The translations under genes and the position numbers were made by a program. This document shows positions 44,842-53,335 of a stretch of DNA of 64,000 nt, piece after piece; the first letter of the stretch is position 1, and every line of letters begins with the position of its first letter. Origin of the DNA: Gari tellinella (Eukaryota; Mollusca; Bivalvia; Cardiida; Psammobiidae); NCBI GenBank assembly GCA_922989275.2, contig OV277858.1, positions 10,850,001 through 10,914,000 on the forward strand, read 5' to 3'. Below the pieces are notes generated by a model, which was not told where the DNA came from, made no database searches, and saw only the letters and a program-made list of their open reading frames with translations.

Positions 44842-47800
44842 ATGCCGTATAAAAGGAGTGGAGGGAAGCAATGCGTAGTTGTTGGATGTGTAAATAACCA
44901 GAAGAAACTGTACGAATGGGAAAATTCATGCTGTGAAGTCCACGGAATTGAACACAAAGAGTGTCCCTGTTTGATGCCGTTCAAGCTACATTACATGCCG
45001 ACCAATGACGAAAAGCGAAGGGCCTGGATTAAATCATTGAATCGAAAGGACTTCAACCCAACATCACAACCTGTCGTAAGTTTATTGGCTTTCTGTTGTT
45101 GTTTTCGTTGTGTGTGCGTTAGCTTCTCTTTCTGTAGGCCTCCCGAGTTCCGACTCTAACTGTCGTGTTTCGTTTCCGGTGGTCTTAAAATCAGAATATT
45201 GTTAGAGTGGGCGAGGCATCTAACACAGTAAATGTGTAGTGTTATGCCCCGATGAAAATATATACATATATATGTGTGTAGATCTAGATCGACGTACATT
45301 TGAGAGGGGTGATGGAGACGAGGGGTCGGGTGGGGTGGGGTTTTTTTTTTTGGGGGGGGGGGGGCAGTATCAAAAGTGGCACTGCCTAGGGGGAACCCCT
45401 GTCCGATTTTTCAATTTTTACCTGCTTAGTTGATAGTTCATCAAAATGGCACTGCCAAGGGGGAACCCATGCCCGATCTTTCGATTTTTACTAGATATTT
45501 AAGTTCTTTAAAATGGCATTGCCTAAGGGGAACCCCTGCCAATTTTTTTTTAAATTTTGACCTGACCACATATATTCAGCATTACTACTTGAACCTTTGA
45601 TTAAAAAAAGGACCAAGAAAATTGTATGTAAAATCATTAGATCTAGCAGTCAAAAAATTAAATGTGAAGTCATTTCAAACACAGAATTTCACACAGTTTA
45701 GAGTATAATTCTATGTGCAAAACTAGATCTACACGTTGAATTAAAGTGCAAACACGGATGTGAAATCCTTGTAGCCATAGCAGAAATCTATGTGTAATAT
45801 CGTGATCGGGGCTGTTAGCCTGGGACACCTTGTTTGCAGGGCAAGTGCTGTACCGACAGAGCTGCTTACACAAATTCTCACCATTTATTTTTTAACTCAA
45901 CCCGGCTACACACACCCATCTATACAAGAATTTGTGCTGAATTCTTATTTAAAGAACACTCCATGAGTTTCTTATTATTATTTCAGTACACTATATGAGT
46001 AACATATTATCCTACGTATTATTTACGTTGGGCACCAAATTTAACATGGTGAGAAAAATATGCAGCCAGACTGGGCCCCGAGGTCATAAAACTTAAAACG
46101 AACTCTGTGCTCAAAACTCAGATTTTTTCTCAGCTCATAACACTTCAGCTAACATTTTATTTTATATTGTATTTATTGTATATTATTATATACTGTAATA
46201 ATGTATCCAAATGAGTTTACAAAAATCAAATAAAACATGTTTTGCAAAAACAAGAGCCTGTTATCGAAATTTTGAGCACAGAGTTTGCTCAGTTTAATAA
46301 CCTCGGGTCTGGGACTCAAACTGAAGACGGCATGTCAAAACAAATCAAATCAAATCAAATAACTTTTATTTTGAGTCGACAAAACATAAAACAGTAAACA
46401 TAATCTGCAAAGCTTTTTAACTGACTAACAAACAATTGTAAGCATGTAAAACAGAGGTAAAACAGCTACTAGGAGAAAGGACATATTAAAAGGATCAATC
46501 ATCACAGTGAATTACTATTGTGGCTTAAGGTTGATACTGATTGAAGCCAAAGCAGTATGCTCCTTAAGGCTCATTCTGCTTTATCCCCAGTTCAGCCCTA
46601 GTGGAGACCTGCTTTCACTTTTTAGTAGCAGGCTAACATACAGTTACCACTCCATAGTAATGATTTATACATTTACTTTAGATTTAACCCTTTCCCCAAT
46701 AGAAGCGCCTTTTAGCGCATTCAGTTTATTCCTCCGCTAAAGAAAATAGTTCCAATTTATACGGTCATAAATATTTTCATAAGAAATATTTTTTTATTGT
46801 AGCAGGTGGTAGCTTAAAACAGGTTGAAAGTAAAGCAGAATGTGCCTTAAGGCACATTCTGCTTTACTTTCAACCTGCTTAAAGTAGTCACCTATTTGCA
46901 AATTAGAAATAGGCTATGGGGTAAAGGGTTAAACAGAGCTCAAGACCTGAGGCTGAATGAGAGCAGAACAGAAAGTGCATTGGGGCTCTCTCTGAATTGC
47001 GCTACATCAGCCTCAAGGATCAACCATAGGTTAAACCAAAGTACATATACCAATATCATCTATCCCAAACCAGAATATACAAATCAAAGTTTATACTGAG
47101 TTTGATTCTTTATGCTGGCTGGGAGTTAAACAGAATGCACCCTATAAGTGCTCTGTAACTGACTGAGCCACTGGGCCGCTTACACAATTCTCTAATTGTT
47201 TAACCCATTACCCCATTAATACACATTTTTATGCCTTAAATTAATTCCTCTTCTGAAGAGAATAGTTCAAATTCATACTGTCACAAATAGAAATCATAAG
47301 AAATATTTTCTATAATCTAGCAGAAAATAGCTTAAAGCAGACTGAAAGTAAAGCAGAATGCGCCTAAAGGAGAATTCTGCTTCATTTTCAATCTGCTTTA
47401 AGAGCTAGGTCACCTGTCTTCAAAACTGAAAACAACCTATGGGGTAACGGGTTAATCATAAACTCAACCCGGCTACATATGATTTTATTTTCTTCTTCAC
47501 AGGTGTGCTCTAAACATTTTGCAGATGGGCGACCAACCAAAGTAAACCCTTACCCCACTATAAATATGGGATATACGCCACAGAAAATGACACCTGCTCG
47601 GAGACCGCTTGTGAAAAAGAGCCTGAACACCCCTGCTAAACAATCTAGTCAGCCAGTCTCAGAGTCTCATCAGAGTGAGGACAGTGAAGAGTTCATGTTT
47701 ACAGCTACACCCCTGAAGACTCTGACAGAAGAATCAACATACGCAGAAGAATCAACATTTTTTGACCAGTGTGAGTCAGTATGCTGCACCCTCAATCCAG

Positions 47801-48807
47801 AGACATGTCAAAACAAACCAAAAATGGTTGATTCAAGTACCCAAACAGTTGATATTGTGTTTCATGACCACAATTACTGGTACAGTAAACCGACCAGAAA
47901 CGCAGCTTGTCAGCAGTCTACTTCGGATTTCTCCCTAGAAAATGTTAGTACAGATAGTGACGCAAAGTTTCACACGGGTTTGAGTCTGGCAGTGCTTTTA
48001 GCAGTCGTAAGTACACTTTCCCAGTATGGTAAAGGGCTGCCTTATAAATTAGCAGTTGGTGACCAAATTTTGGCTGTTTTGGTAAGGTTGAGGCTTGGAT
48101 TAACATTAGGTGACCTCTCAAGGAGATTACATGTATCAACTCAGCTAATGAGCCGTATTTTCAACGACTGGATAATAATTATGGCTGAACACCTATCAGA
48201 CTTGGTGTTCTGGATGTCAAGAGAGACCATCAGAAGAAATCTACCCAAGTCATTTCAGGCATCATTTCCCCACACAACCTGTATTATAGACTGTAGTGAG
48301 GTGTTTTTGCAGCGACCATTTTCTTTGAAAGCTAGGGCCCAAACCTATAGTACTTACAAAAGTCACAACACAGTCAAGTTTTTGATTGCCATTGCCCCAG
48401 ATGGTTTTATCATGTATGTAAGTCCACTGTATGGTGGCAGGGCCAGTGATAATTTTATTACAAAGAACTGTGGCTTCCTAGACTACTTGCTGCCTGGTGA
48501 TGAGGTGATGGCAGATAGGGGCTTTACCATTGGTGAGGAGTTATGTGCCCGACAAGTAAAGCTCAACATCCCAGCATTTATGAAAGGACGAAAACAACTA
48601 TCAGAGCAAGAAGTTATTGAAACCAGACGCATCGCTTCAGTAAGAATTCATGTAGAAAGGGCAATTATGCGGATGAAGTCTTACAGATTCCTGAACACAA
48701 AACTGCCTATAAAGTCTGTCAAAACTATGAATGCTATTGTCCGTGTGGTTGCTGCCCTATGTAATGCAAGACATTACTTAATACAGGATGAGTTGGATGA
48801 CAACTGA
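44842..48807 (+). CDS. THAP-domain DDE transposase (two exons)
   Basis: Exon 1 is 44842-45075 (78 codons, donor GTAAGT). Exon 2 is 47503-48807 (acceptor TTCTTCACAG, stop TGA). The intron is phase 0 and the product is 512 aa. Residues 1-103 form a THAP zinc-binding domain: C11-x4-C16, W62, C80-x2-H83, then HFADGRPTKVNPYPT. Residues about 104-240 are a Ser/Thr-rich linker. About 255-305 form the helix-turn-helix that precedes DDE_Tnp_4 transposases. The catalytic core has D341 (CIIDCSE), D416 (VMADRGF) and E463 (HVERAI). ATG 44842 is preferred over the upstream in-frame ATG at 44824 because the THAP motif starts at once. The THAP domain would bind the ends and the core would cut them. No frame damage was seen. 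Confidence 0.88.
45377..45545. repeat. Three tandem copies of a unit of about 68 bp
   Basis: TGGCACTGCCTAGGGGGAAC-like sequence starts at 45377, 45447 and 45514, each followed by CCCNTGYCCGATTTTT-like sequence. It lies inside the transposase intron. Confidence 0.8.
45800..45875 (-). repeat. tRNA-like segment in intron
   Basis: On the minus strand GCAGCTCTGTCGGTACAGCA resembles an A box, followed by CCCTGCAAACAAGGTGTCCC; the B box is degenerate. Nearby, AACTCAACCCGGCTACA (45895) recurs at 47461 and may be an inverted B-box tail. Confidence 0.4.
46345..46370. repeat. (CAAAT)n microsatellite
   Basis: Four to five CAAAT units. Confidence 0.8.
46684..46932. mobile_element. TTAA-flanked MITE, copy 3
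   Basis: TTAACCCTTTCCCCAATAG and CTATGGGGTAAAGGGTTAA are the ends, with TTAA at both edges. The core at about 46811-46880 is a near-perfect palindrome (AGCTTAAAACAGGTTGAAAG and its inverse). It is the best-preserved copy and sits in the transposase intron. Confidence 0.82.
47200..47455. mobile_element. TTAA-flanked MITE, copy 4
   Basis: TTAACCCATTACCCCAT and ATGGGGTAACGGGTTAA form a 17-base inverted repeat with one mismatch and TTAA at both edges. The palindromic core is at about 47331-47402. It ends 48 bases before exon 2. Confidence 0.82.
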
Positions 48808-49061
48808 TCATATTGATAAATGCACTGCAGTAGAGTAGACTGAACTAGTCACAATTTGTTTTTTTTCCGCCAAACTATGTTGTGACATTTCATAAGAGAA
48901 TACTCAATAGTTCTAATGAGCAGTCACAACATAGAGTTTGTAGGAAACATAACTGTTAATGTTAATTTAAAAGTAATGAAATTGTTATTCACAGTTTATA
49001 CTATATTCAGTTGTCATAGTTTGAAAAGGCCTTCTCTCATAAAATATCTTACCAGATGATA
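48808..49061. repeat. Space after the transposase gene, with an isolated hairpin
   Basis: GTTGTGACATTTCATAAGAG...TTCTAATGAGCAGTCACAAC (about 48881-48931) is a diverged copy of the hairpin found in the hAT-like MITEs nearby. No coding sequence. Confidence 0.5.
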
Positions 49062-49136
49062 GCTTAAAGCAGGCTGAACGTAAAGAAGAGTAGAAACTGA
49101 AGCACATTCTGCTTTACTTTCAACATGCTTCAGGTG
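49062..49136. repeat. Stand-alone palindromic core
   Basis: AGCTTAAAGCAGGCTGAA...TTTCAACATGCTTCAGG is a diverged copy of the core seen in the MITEs, without recognisable MITE ends around it. Confidence 0.6.
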
Positions 49137-49220
49137 GACATCTGTCTTCAAAACTAGCTTCTCATCTTAAATATTGAAAATTAACTATGACGGAAAGTTT
49201 TTAACACAACAATCCTTATA

Positions 49221-49403
49221 AAGCTCTAGATAAGATGAGCATTTCAATTTTTAGATATATTATCCATTTGATGTCTCTATCTAACCCTATACTATGACCT
49301 CTCATTAGAATTCTCTCAAAGAGACAATTATGATGAGTGGTCACAACGTAGGTCAACAATGTTAGGAATGTTTACACACTCTTTAGTCTTATCTGGAACT
49401 CTG
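49221..49403. mobile_element. hAT-like MITE (CTCCAGATAAG family), copy 1
   Basis: The ends AGCTCTAGATAAG and CTTATCTGGAACTCT are diverged inverted repeats. It carries the internal hairpin CTCATTAGAATTCTCTC / GAGACAATTATGATGAG. Confidence 0.6.
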
Positions 49404-49718
49404 CATTAAAACTAAACAGTTAAAGTTCTGTAGTTTATAACAAGAGACACAGAATATACAGTAAGACTGTTACTGTTGTACATGATTTACACTTTACTAT
49501 ACTGTCAAAATAATGTTTAGCAACATTTGTGTGATACTGAAAATGTGACTTGTGAAAATGGGTAGATAAAATTGCATTTCAAAATTTGAATTTTCATAAC
49601 TTTAAGAACTGAATTAACACTGCTCAAATGTTGATAACAAAGTTATTCAAGATAAAAATGAATGTTTTTATTAGGGTTATTGTAGATGTTGCTAAACATA
49701 TTTGATAATATATATATA

Positions 49719-49912
49719 CAGGGCTCCAGATAAGGGGGAGTAATTGGAGAAAATTGAAAATTTTCTCACTTATCCAGCACCAAATCCAGTGGTGATACTA
49801 GTCTACTCATTAGAATCGTCTCTTTGAGACGATACTAATGAGTAGTGACACCATAGGGTTTAAAGCAGAAATAAAGATTTTAGTATTTGAAAAACTCCCC
49901 TTATCTGGAGCC

Positions 49913-49915
<3 letters not shown>
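49719..49915. mobile_element. hAT-like MITE (CTCCAGATAAG family), copy 2
   Basis: CAGGGCTCCAGATAAGGGGG and CCCCTTATCTGGAGCCCTG are near-perfect inverted ends. TATATATA flanks both sides, consistent with an 8-bp duplication but inside a TA tract. The internal hairpin is CTCATTAGAATCGTCTC / GAGACGATACTAATGAG. Confidence 0.82.

Positions 49916-49943
<28 letters not shown>
49916..49943. repeat. (TA)n microsatellite
   Basis: About 14 TA units directly abutting the MITE end. Confidence 0.85.
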
Positions 49944-49947
<4 letters not shown>

Positions 49948-50125
49948 GCAAGTTATTCATAATTATTATTTACATGTATATACTAAATATTTTTCCAATA
50001 GGCCCTATTATTTGACTCCAGTCATCTCATAAAGATTATTCTAATTCTTACATAAAAACACAATCTTTTACAATGGACAACTGTTCAATTTGTTGAAAAT
50101 GCTCATTTTACTCCTTTTCCTGAAA

Positions 50126-50288
50126 CAAGGGTTCCAGGTAAGGAGAGTGAATTTAACATTTCCATCACACATATTTGGACCATAACCCTATGTTATGACT
50201 ATTGATCAGAATCAAGTCTTCAAAATTACTCTGATGAGTAGTCACAACACAGGGTTTGGTGACATTTTAGTACTTATCTGGAGCTCTG
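50126..50288. mobile_element. hAT-like MITE (CTCCAGATAAG family), copy 3
   Basis: CAAGGGTTCCAGGTAAGGAG and CTTATCTGGAGCTCTG are diverged ends. The internal hairpin reads CCTATGTTATGACTA...TAGTCACAACACAGG. A further ragged relative lies at about 50518-50640. Confidence 0.6.
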
Positions 50289-50645
50289 ACATTTTGTAAA
50301 GCACATGTCCAGCAGCCATTAAAAAGAATTTGCAGTCTTGTATTAAGATAGCAGCTTTTTGAAGGACTAAAGTAATACAGAAAGTTCCGGAAGAGCTTTC
50401 TGCTTTATTATGATCTTTCATCGAGCAAATTTCTCTTTACAACTCTTTTCTTTCTTTGGTTGCTGATGTTCACAGACTTTTCTACATATGTTGACTTTGT
50501 GTATATATTTCAACAAAATCCCATGTTGTGACTCGTTAGAGTCGTCGCTTGATACGATTCTAGTGAATAGTCAACATTGAGTAAAGTGGAGACATAAAGG
50601 ACAGCTTTGAAATGTAATCATTTTACTCGCTATCTGGTAGTAGTA

Positions 50646-50843
50646 CAGTAGAACCTCTCTATTACGACCACTAAAAAGAAGCCTAATTGTCTGTATACAG
50701 GTGACAGCTTAAAGCAATGTGAAAGTGAAACAGAAAGCTCCTGTAGGAGCATTCTGTTTCACTTTCACATTGCTTTAAGCAGTAACCTGTCTTAAACGAC
50801 ATATTTGACACAATTTAGTGGTCGTAATAGAGAGGCTCTACTG
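50646..50843. mobile_element. pogo/Tigger-like MITE carrying the palindromic core
   Basis: CAGTAGAACCTCTCTATTAC and its inverse form inverted ends of about 27 bases, flanked by TA on both sides (50644-50645 and 50844-50845). CAGTAnAACCTCT ends with TA targets are characteristic of pogo-like Tc1/mariner elements. The interior is a 75-bp palindrome (AGCTTAAAGCAATGTGAAAG and its inverse) of the same design as the core in the TTAA family. Confidence 0.82.
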
Positions 50844-50904
50844 TATATGCTAATAACTAAACGGTATTAAGTGTATTGTGGTCATTCAAATGGCAGTTTT
50901 ATGC

Positions 50905-50972
50905 AGGACAAAATTAATGCAGAAAGCTCCAATTGGAACATTCTGCATTAAATTTATCTGCATTGGGCAATT
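50905..50972. repeat. Inverted repeat
   Basis: AATTAATGCAGAAAGCTCC pairs with GGAACATTCTGCATTAAATT. It is another hairpin with AGAAAGCTCC / GGAACATTCT at the turn, as in the pogo-like MITE. Confidence 0.6.
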
Positions 50973-51177
50973 TTTTAGTTTTTACTTGTTCTTTATGAAG
51001 GATTCACCACATAAATATGCCAGTTACTAAATCATTGACAGGTTAATAAACACATTTGGTGATGGAAAAGAACACTACATGTATTGTTGTTATTTTGTTC
51101 CTCATAGAAATTGAAGACTAAATTTTGCCTTCAGGTACAGATGATCTTGACTTGAGTTCAAATAAAACTTTCACATG

Positions 51178-53135
51178 TTAGTGTTTACAAATTTTTCTAT
51201 ATTCTTCAGTTAATTTCAATCTTTTATATCGGATTTCATCTGTGATTCTGACTAGCAGGTGACTGAAGTAGAATTTCCTTATTCGTGGAAGCACACTTCT
51301 CACATACTGGTCATTGTAGTTTACATTGACAATCACGGCATGATCTTTTGTCCACACTACAAACTTACAAAACAATCTCTTAGTGACAAAAAGGGTCATC
51401 TGAACCTGACAATAATAGCCATTTTTCCCTTTCGGGCTCAGGATTGTAATTCCATCCACTAATACTAAATCATAACTGCCAGAGTCTATAAGATCCTTCA
51501 GAGGTCTGGTAGGGCATTTGATCTCGATGAGGCCATCTGCTCCGATGAGTCCATCTGGGCTTGCACCAATATACGGTTCCTCGGGACAGACGACAAACCC
51601 ACATTTGTTCACTTTCAATCCTGAAACATCTTCAAACCAGGCACAGGCAACTGGCTCAAACTTTTGTCCATGCCTAGTTGCAGCACATCCCTTGAATCTA
51701 TTGTAGAGCAGAGACTTTACAACTTTGTTCGGGTCTCCACGGCTGGTCTTTGGCAAACTGTTCACTTTAGATGCTGTAATGCGGATTTTCCTGGCATCCA
51801 GCCATAATTCTGAACTTTGCATATCTGTCTTTAAGCACAACTCTTCTTGGATGTGTGGCTCAATATTGATGTACTTGTTAAATATTTCCTGACAACTGCT
51901 GCATTCAAGAGGCATAGTCACTCTCTCTGTAAAATCAGATTCATGATTGCCATGTGTCAAGGGCACAATTTCTTCGACTCTGCTTGCGGGAGCATTCAAT
52001 ACTTTGTACAGCATAGTGCCTTTACATTGAAATATTGTCTTAAGACTGGATTTCTCCGCATGATCAACCATCTCCTGGTGACTATAAAACTGTTTGGGTT
52101 TTGGCAGCTTCTTATTTGTAGTCTTTGTTTTGGCAGTGGGGACATTCATTGGATTAGGCCTGTTAAAATTAATGTCTTCCAGCTGTTCATGGCTCATTAC
52201 TTTTGATGCACCTTTACCCCATGTCACTGCCTTGTCTGTGCAACTCTCACCACTGACACCATGCTGACAGGATAAGCATAAAGTGTATATCAATGCTGCA
52301 ATGTGACTACAGCTTCTTCCTTTTCCAGCCGGGCAGCTACAATACCCTGTCACAATTGTACCATTTACCAACACAGACACCCATGTACTGTAGTCACATC
52401 TTCCTACTCCTGGTTGACTTGGCGAAATAGTGGCCTTTATGTAAATCACTTCACTCGCACATGCACTGTAGATATCGCCCATCCAACCATTATCTACATA
52501 ATTATAGCCATACATGGACCGGAGAGCTTTCATCTCTTTTCCATCATATGCTTTGGAGTGGATCAGATAGTCACATAGATCTTCGTACATGACATTTGGC
52601 CAATGTTTTTGACTGTTTTTCAACCAATCAATGTCCTTGGGAAGTTGATCTGAAAAAAAGTATAAACATCATTATATAGAAATCTACAACAGTTGAAACG
52701 TATTTATATTCCTGCTAAATGAATCATGAGTGTGATCATTGAAATATAATGTCAATACAAAGTAATTGTTACTCATCTGGCGCTATATAGGCCCCTACTG
52801 AATATCTTTTGAAAAATAGGCGGTCGTTCGCTTTTAGCCTCGGTACATATGCGGGACGAATTTATTCGCCAGTAAATCATGTATCAACTTATAATAAACA
52901 TAATAACCAACATTCCCAATTAAATGGAGTGAATTCCTGTGTTATAAGTTCGTAAATACCGTAGATTTTCCTCGATGGACCGATAAATATTTGGTTCAAT
53001 GTGAAGTTTCATCGGTAATCGCGTTGACGATTCCGTTCAAGTTTTTTCTTCTTAAAGTCACAACAGGAGTAGAAATGATAAAAATGGTATTTAATGTTAA
53101 TATTTTCAGTACTTACGAGTTTCTGGGCCATCCAT
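51178..53135 (-). CDS. SWIM zinc finger and YqaJ exonuclease protein (two exons)
   Basis: Exon 1 is 53135-53117 (MDGPET plus one base, donor GTAAGT). Exon 2 is 52649-51178 (acceptor TTTTTTTCAG). The intron is phase 1 and the product is 496 aa. Residues 110-122 are a SWIM motif (CSCPAGKGRSCSH, CxCx7CxH). Residues about 285-430 form a YqaJ/lambda-exonuclease domain: WLDARKIRITASK, RHGQKFEPVACAWFE, IGASPDG with D372, LIEIKCP with E382 and K384, and YCQVQ near 419-423. In this fold the D...ExK residues bind metal and cut DNA. The gene converges on the transposase gene and starts 85 bases inside the right end. Its role in transposition is inferred from its constant partnership in ISL2EU elements. 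No stops or frameshifts were seen. Confidence 0.87.
52650..53116 (-). other. Intron of the YqaJ gene
   Basis: 467 bases from GTAAGT (53116) to TTTTTTTCAG (52650) on the minus strand, AT-rich, with no repeats recognised. Confidence 0.75.
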
Positions 53136-53210
53136 AGTGCGCGTCTCGGATTACAGGCGGTATTTATAACTTTCGTCGTATTGTTTGAAACTTTCACTCC
53201 GGTTGTTGCA

Positions 53211-53220
53211 CAGTGGTGAC
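53211..53220 (-). repeat. Right terminal inverted repeat of the ISL2EU-like element
   Basis: CAGTGGTGAC, followed by AT (53221-53222). See the left end at 44754-44763. Confidence 0.6.
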
Positions 53221-53247
53221 ATGGGTTCGGGTCACGTGACGTTCAAA

Positions 53248-53329
53248 ATGGCGGCGGTCAATTTATCAGAAATAGAATCGTGTATAGTGACCGGTAGCTT
53301 GTACAAAGATAAAGAAGGAGCGTACGTAG
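53248..53329 (+). CDS. Possible first coding exon of a host gene
   Basis: TTCAAAATGGCGGCGGTC has the YY1-type AAnATGGCGGC start seen at many housekeeping promoters, and a CACGTG E-box lies 15 bases upstream. The frame reads MAAVNLSEIESCIVTGSLYK and continues to a good donor (GTAAGG, 53330). I do not recognise the protein, and downstream exons were not found in the window. An in-frame ATG at 53221 exists only because of the transposon junction. The exon is inferred from the start context and donor alone. Confidence 0.4.
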
Positions 53330-53335
53330 GTAAGG

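Larger units (their letters stand above)
45076..47502 (+). other. Transposase intron, loaded with repeats
   Basis: The intron begins GTAAGT and ends CACAG. It contains a T/G homopolymer block (about 45339-45363), three tandem copies of a unit of about 68 bp, a tRNA-like segment, an (AAATC)n tract and two TTAA-flanked MITEs. The unchanged splice signals suggest the insertions did not break the gene. Confidence 0.8.
44754..53220. mobile_element. ISL2EU/IS4EU-like DNA transposon, apparently intact, 8.47 kb
   Basis: The element carries two convergent genes: a THAP-HTH-DDE transposase and a SWIM/YqaJ nuclease. From family knowledge, ISL2EU/IS4EU elements are distinguished by pairing a DDE transposase with a YqaJ protein. 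Proposed ends are GACACCACTG (44754) and CAGTGGTGAC (53220), a 10-base inverted repeat with one mismatch, flanked on both sides by AT. The two start codons lie 88 bases (44842) and 85 bases (53135) inside the ends, a symmetry that supports these boundaries. Both reading frames are uninterrupted. Smaller MITEs sit only in the intron and the intergenic space. Confidence 0.82.

Noticed and set aside
47479..47502. Single-exon transposase starting at 47479
   Set aside because: These codons are the polypyrimidine tract and acceptor. Splicing to 45075 supplies the missing part of the THAP domain in phase.
52609..52623. YqaJ gene starting at the TTG near 52623
   Set aside because: There is a good acceptor at 52650, and a short first exon with ATG and donor at 53135-53117 joins in phase.
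44660..53305. Alternative transposon ends at ACCGGKCACTAT...ACACGATTC
   Set aside because: There is similarity between about 44671-44699 and the inverse of 53270-53302, but it needs a seven-base gap and falls inside the possible host exon. The GACACCACTG pair fits the gene-start symmetry better, though this remains worth checking.
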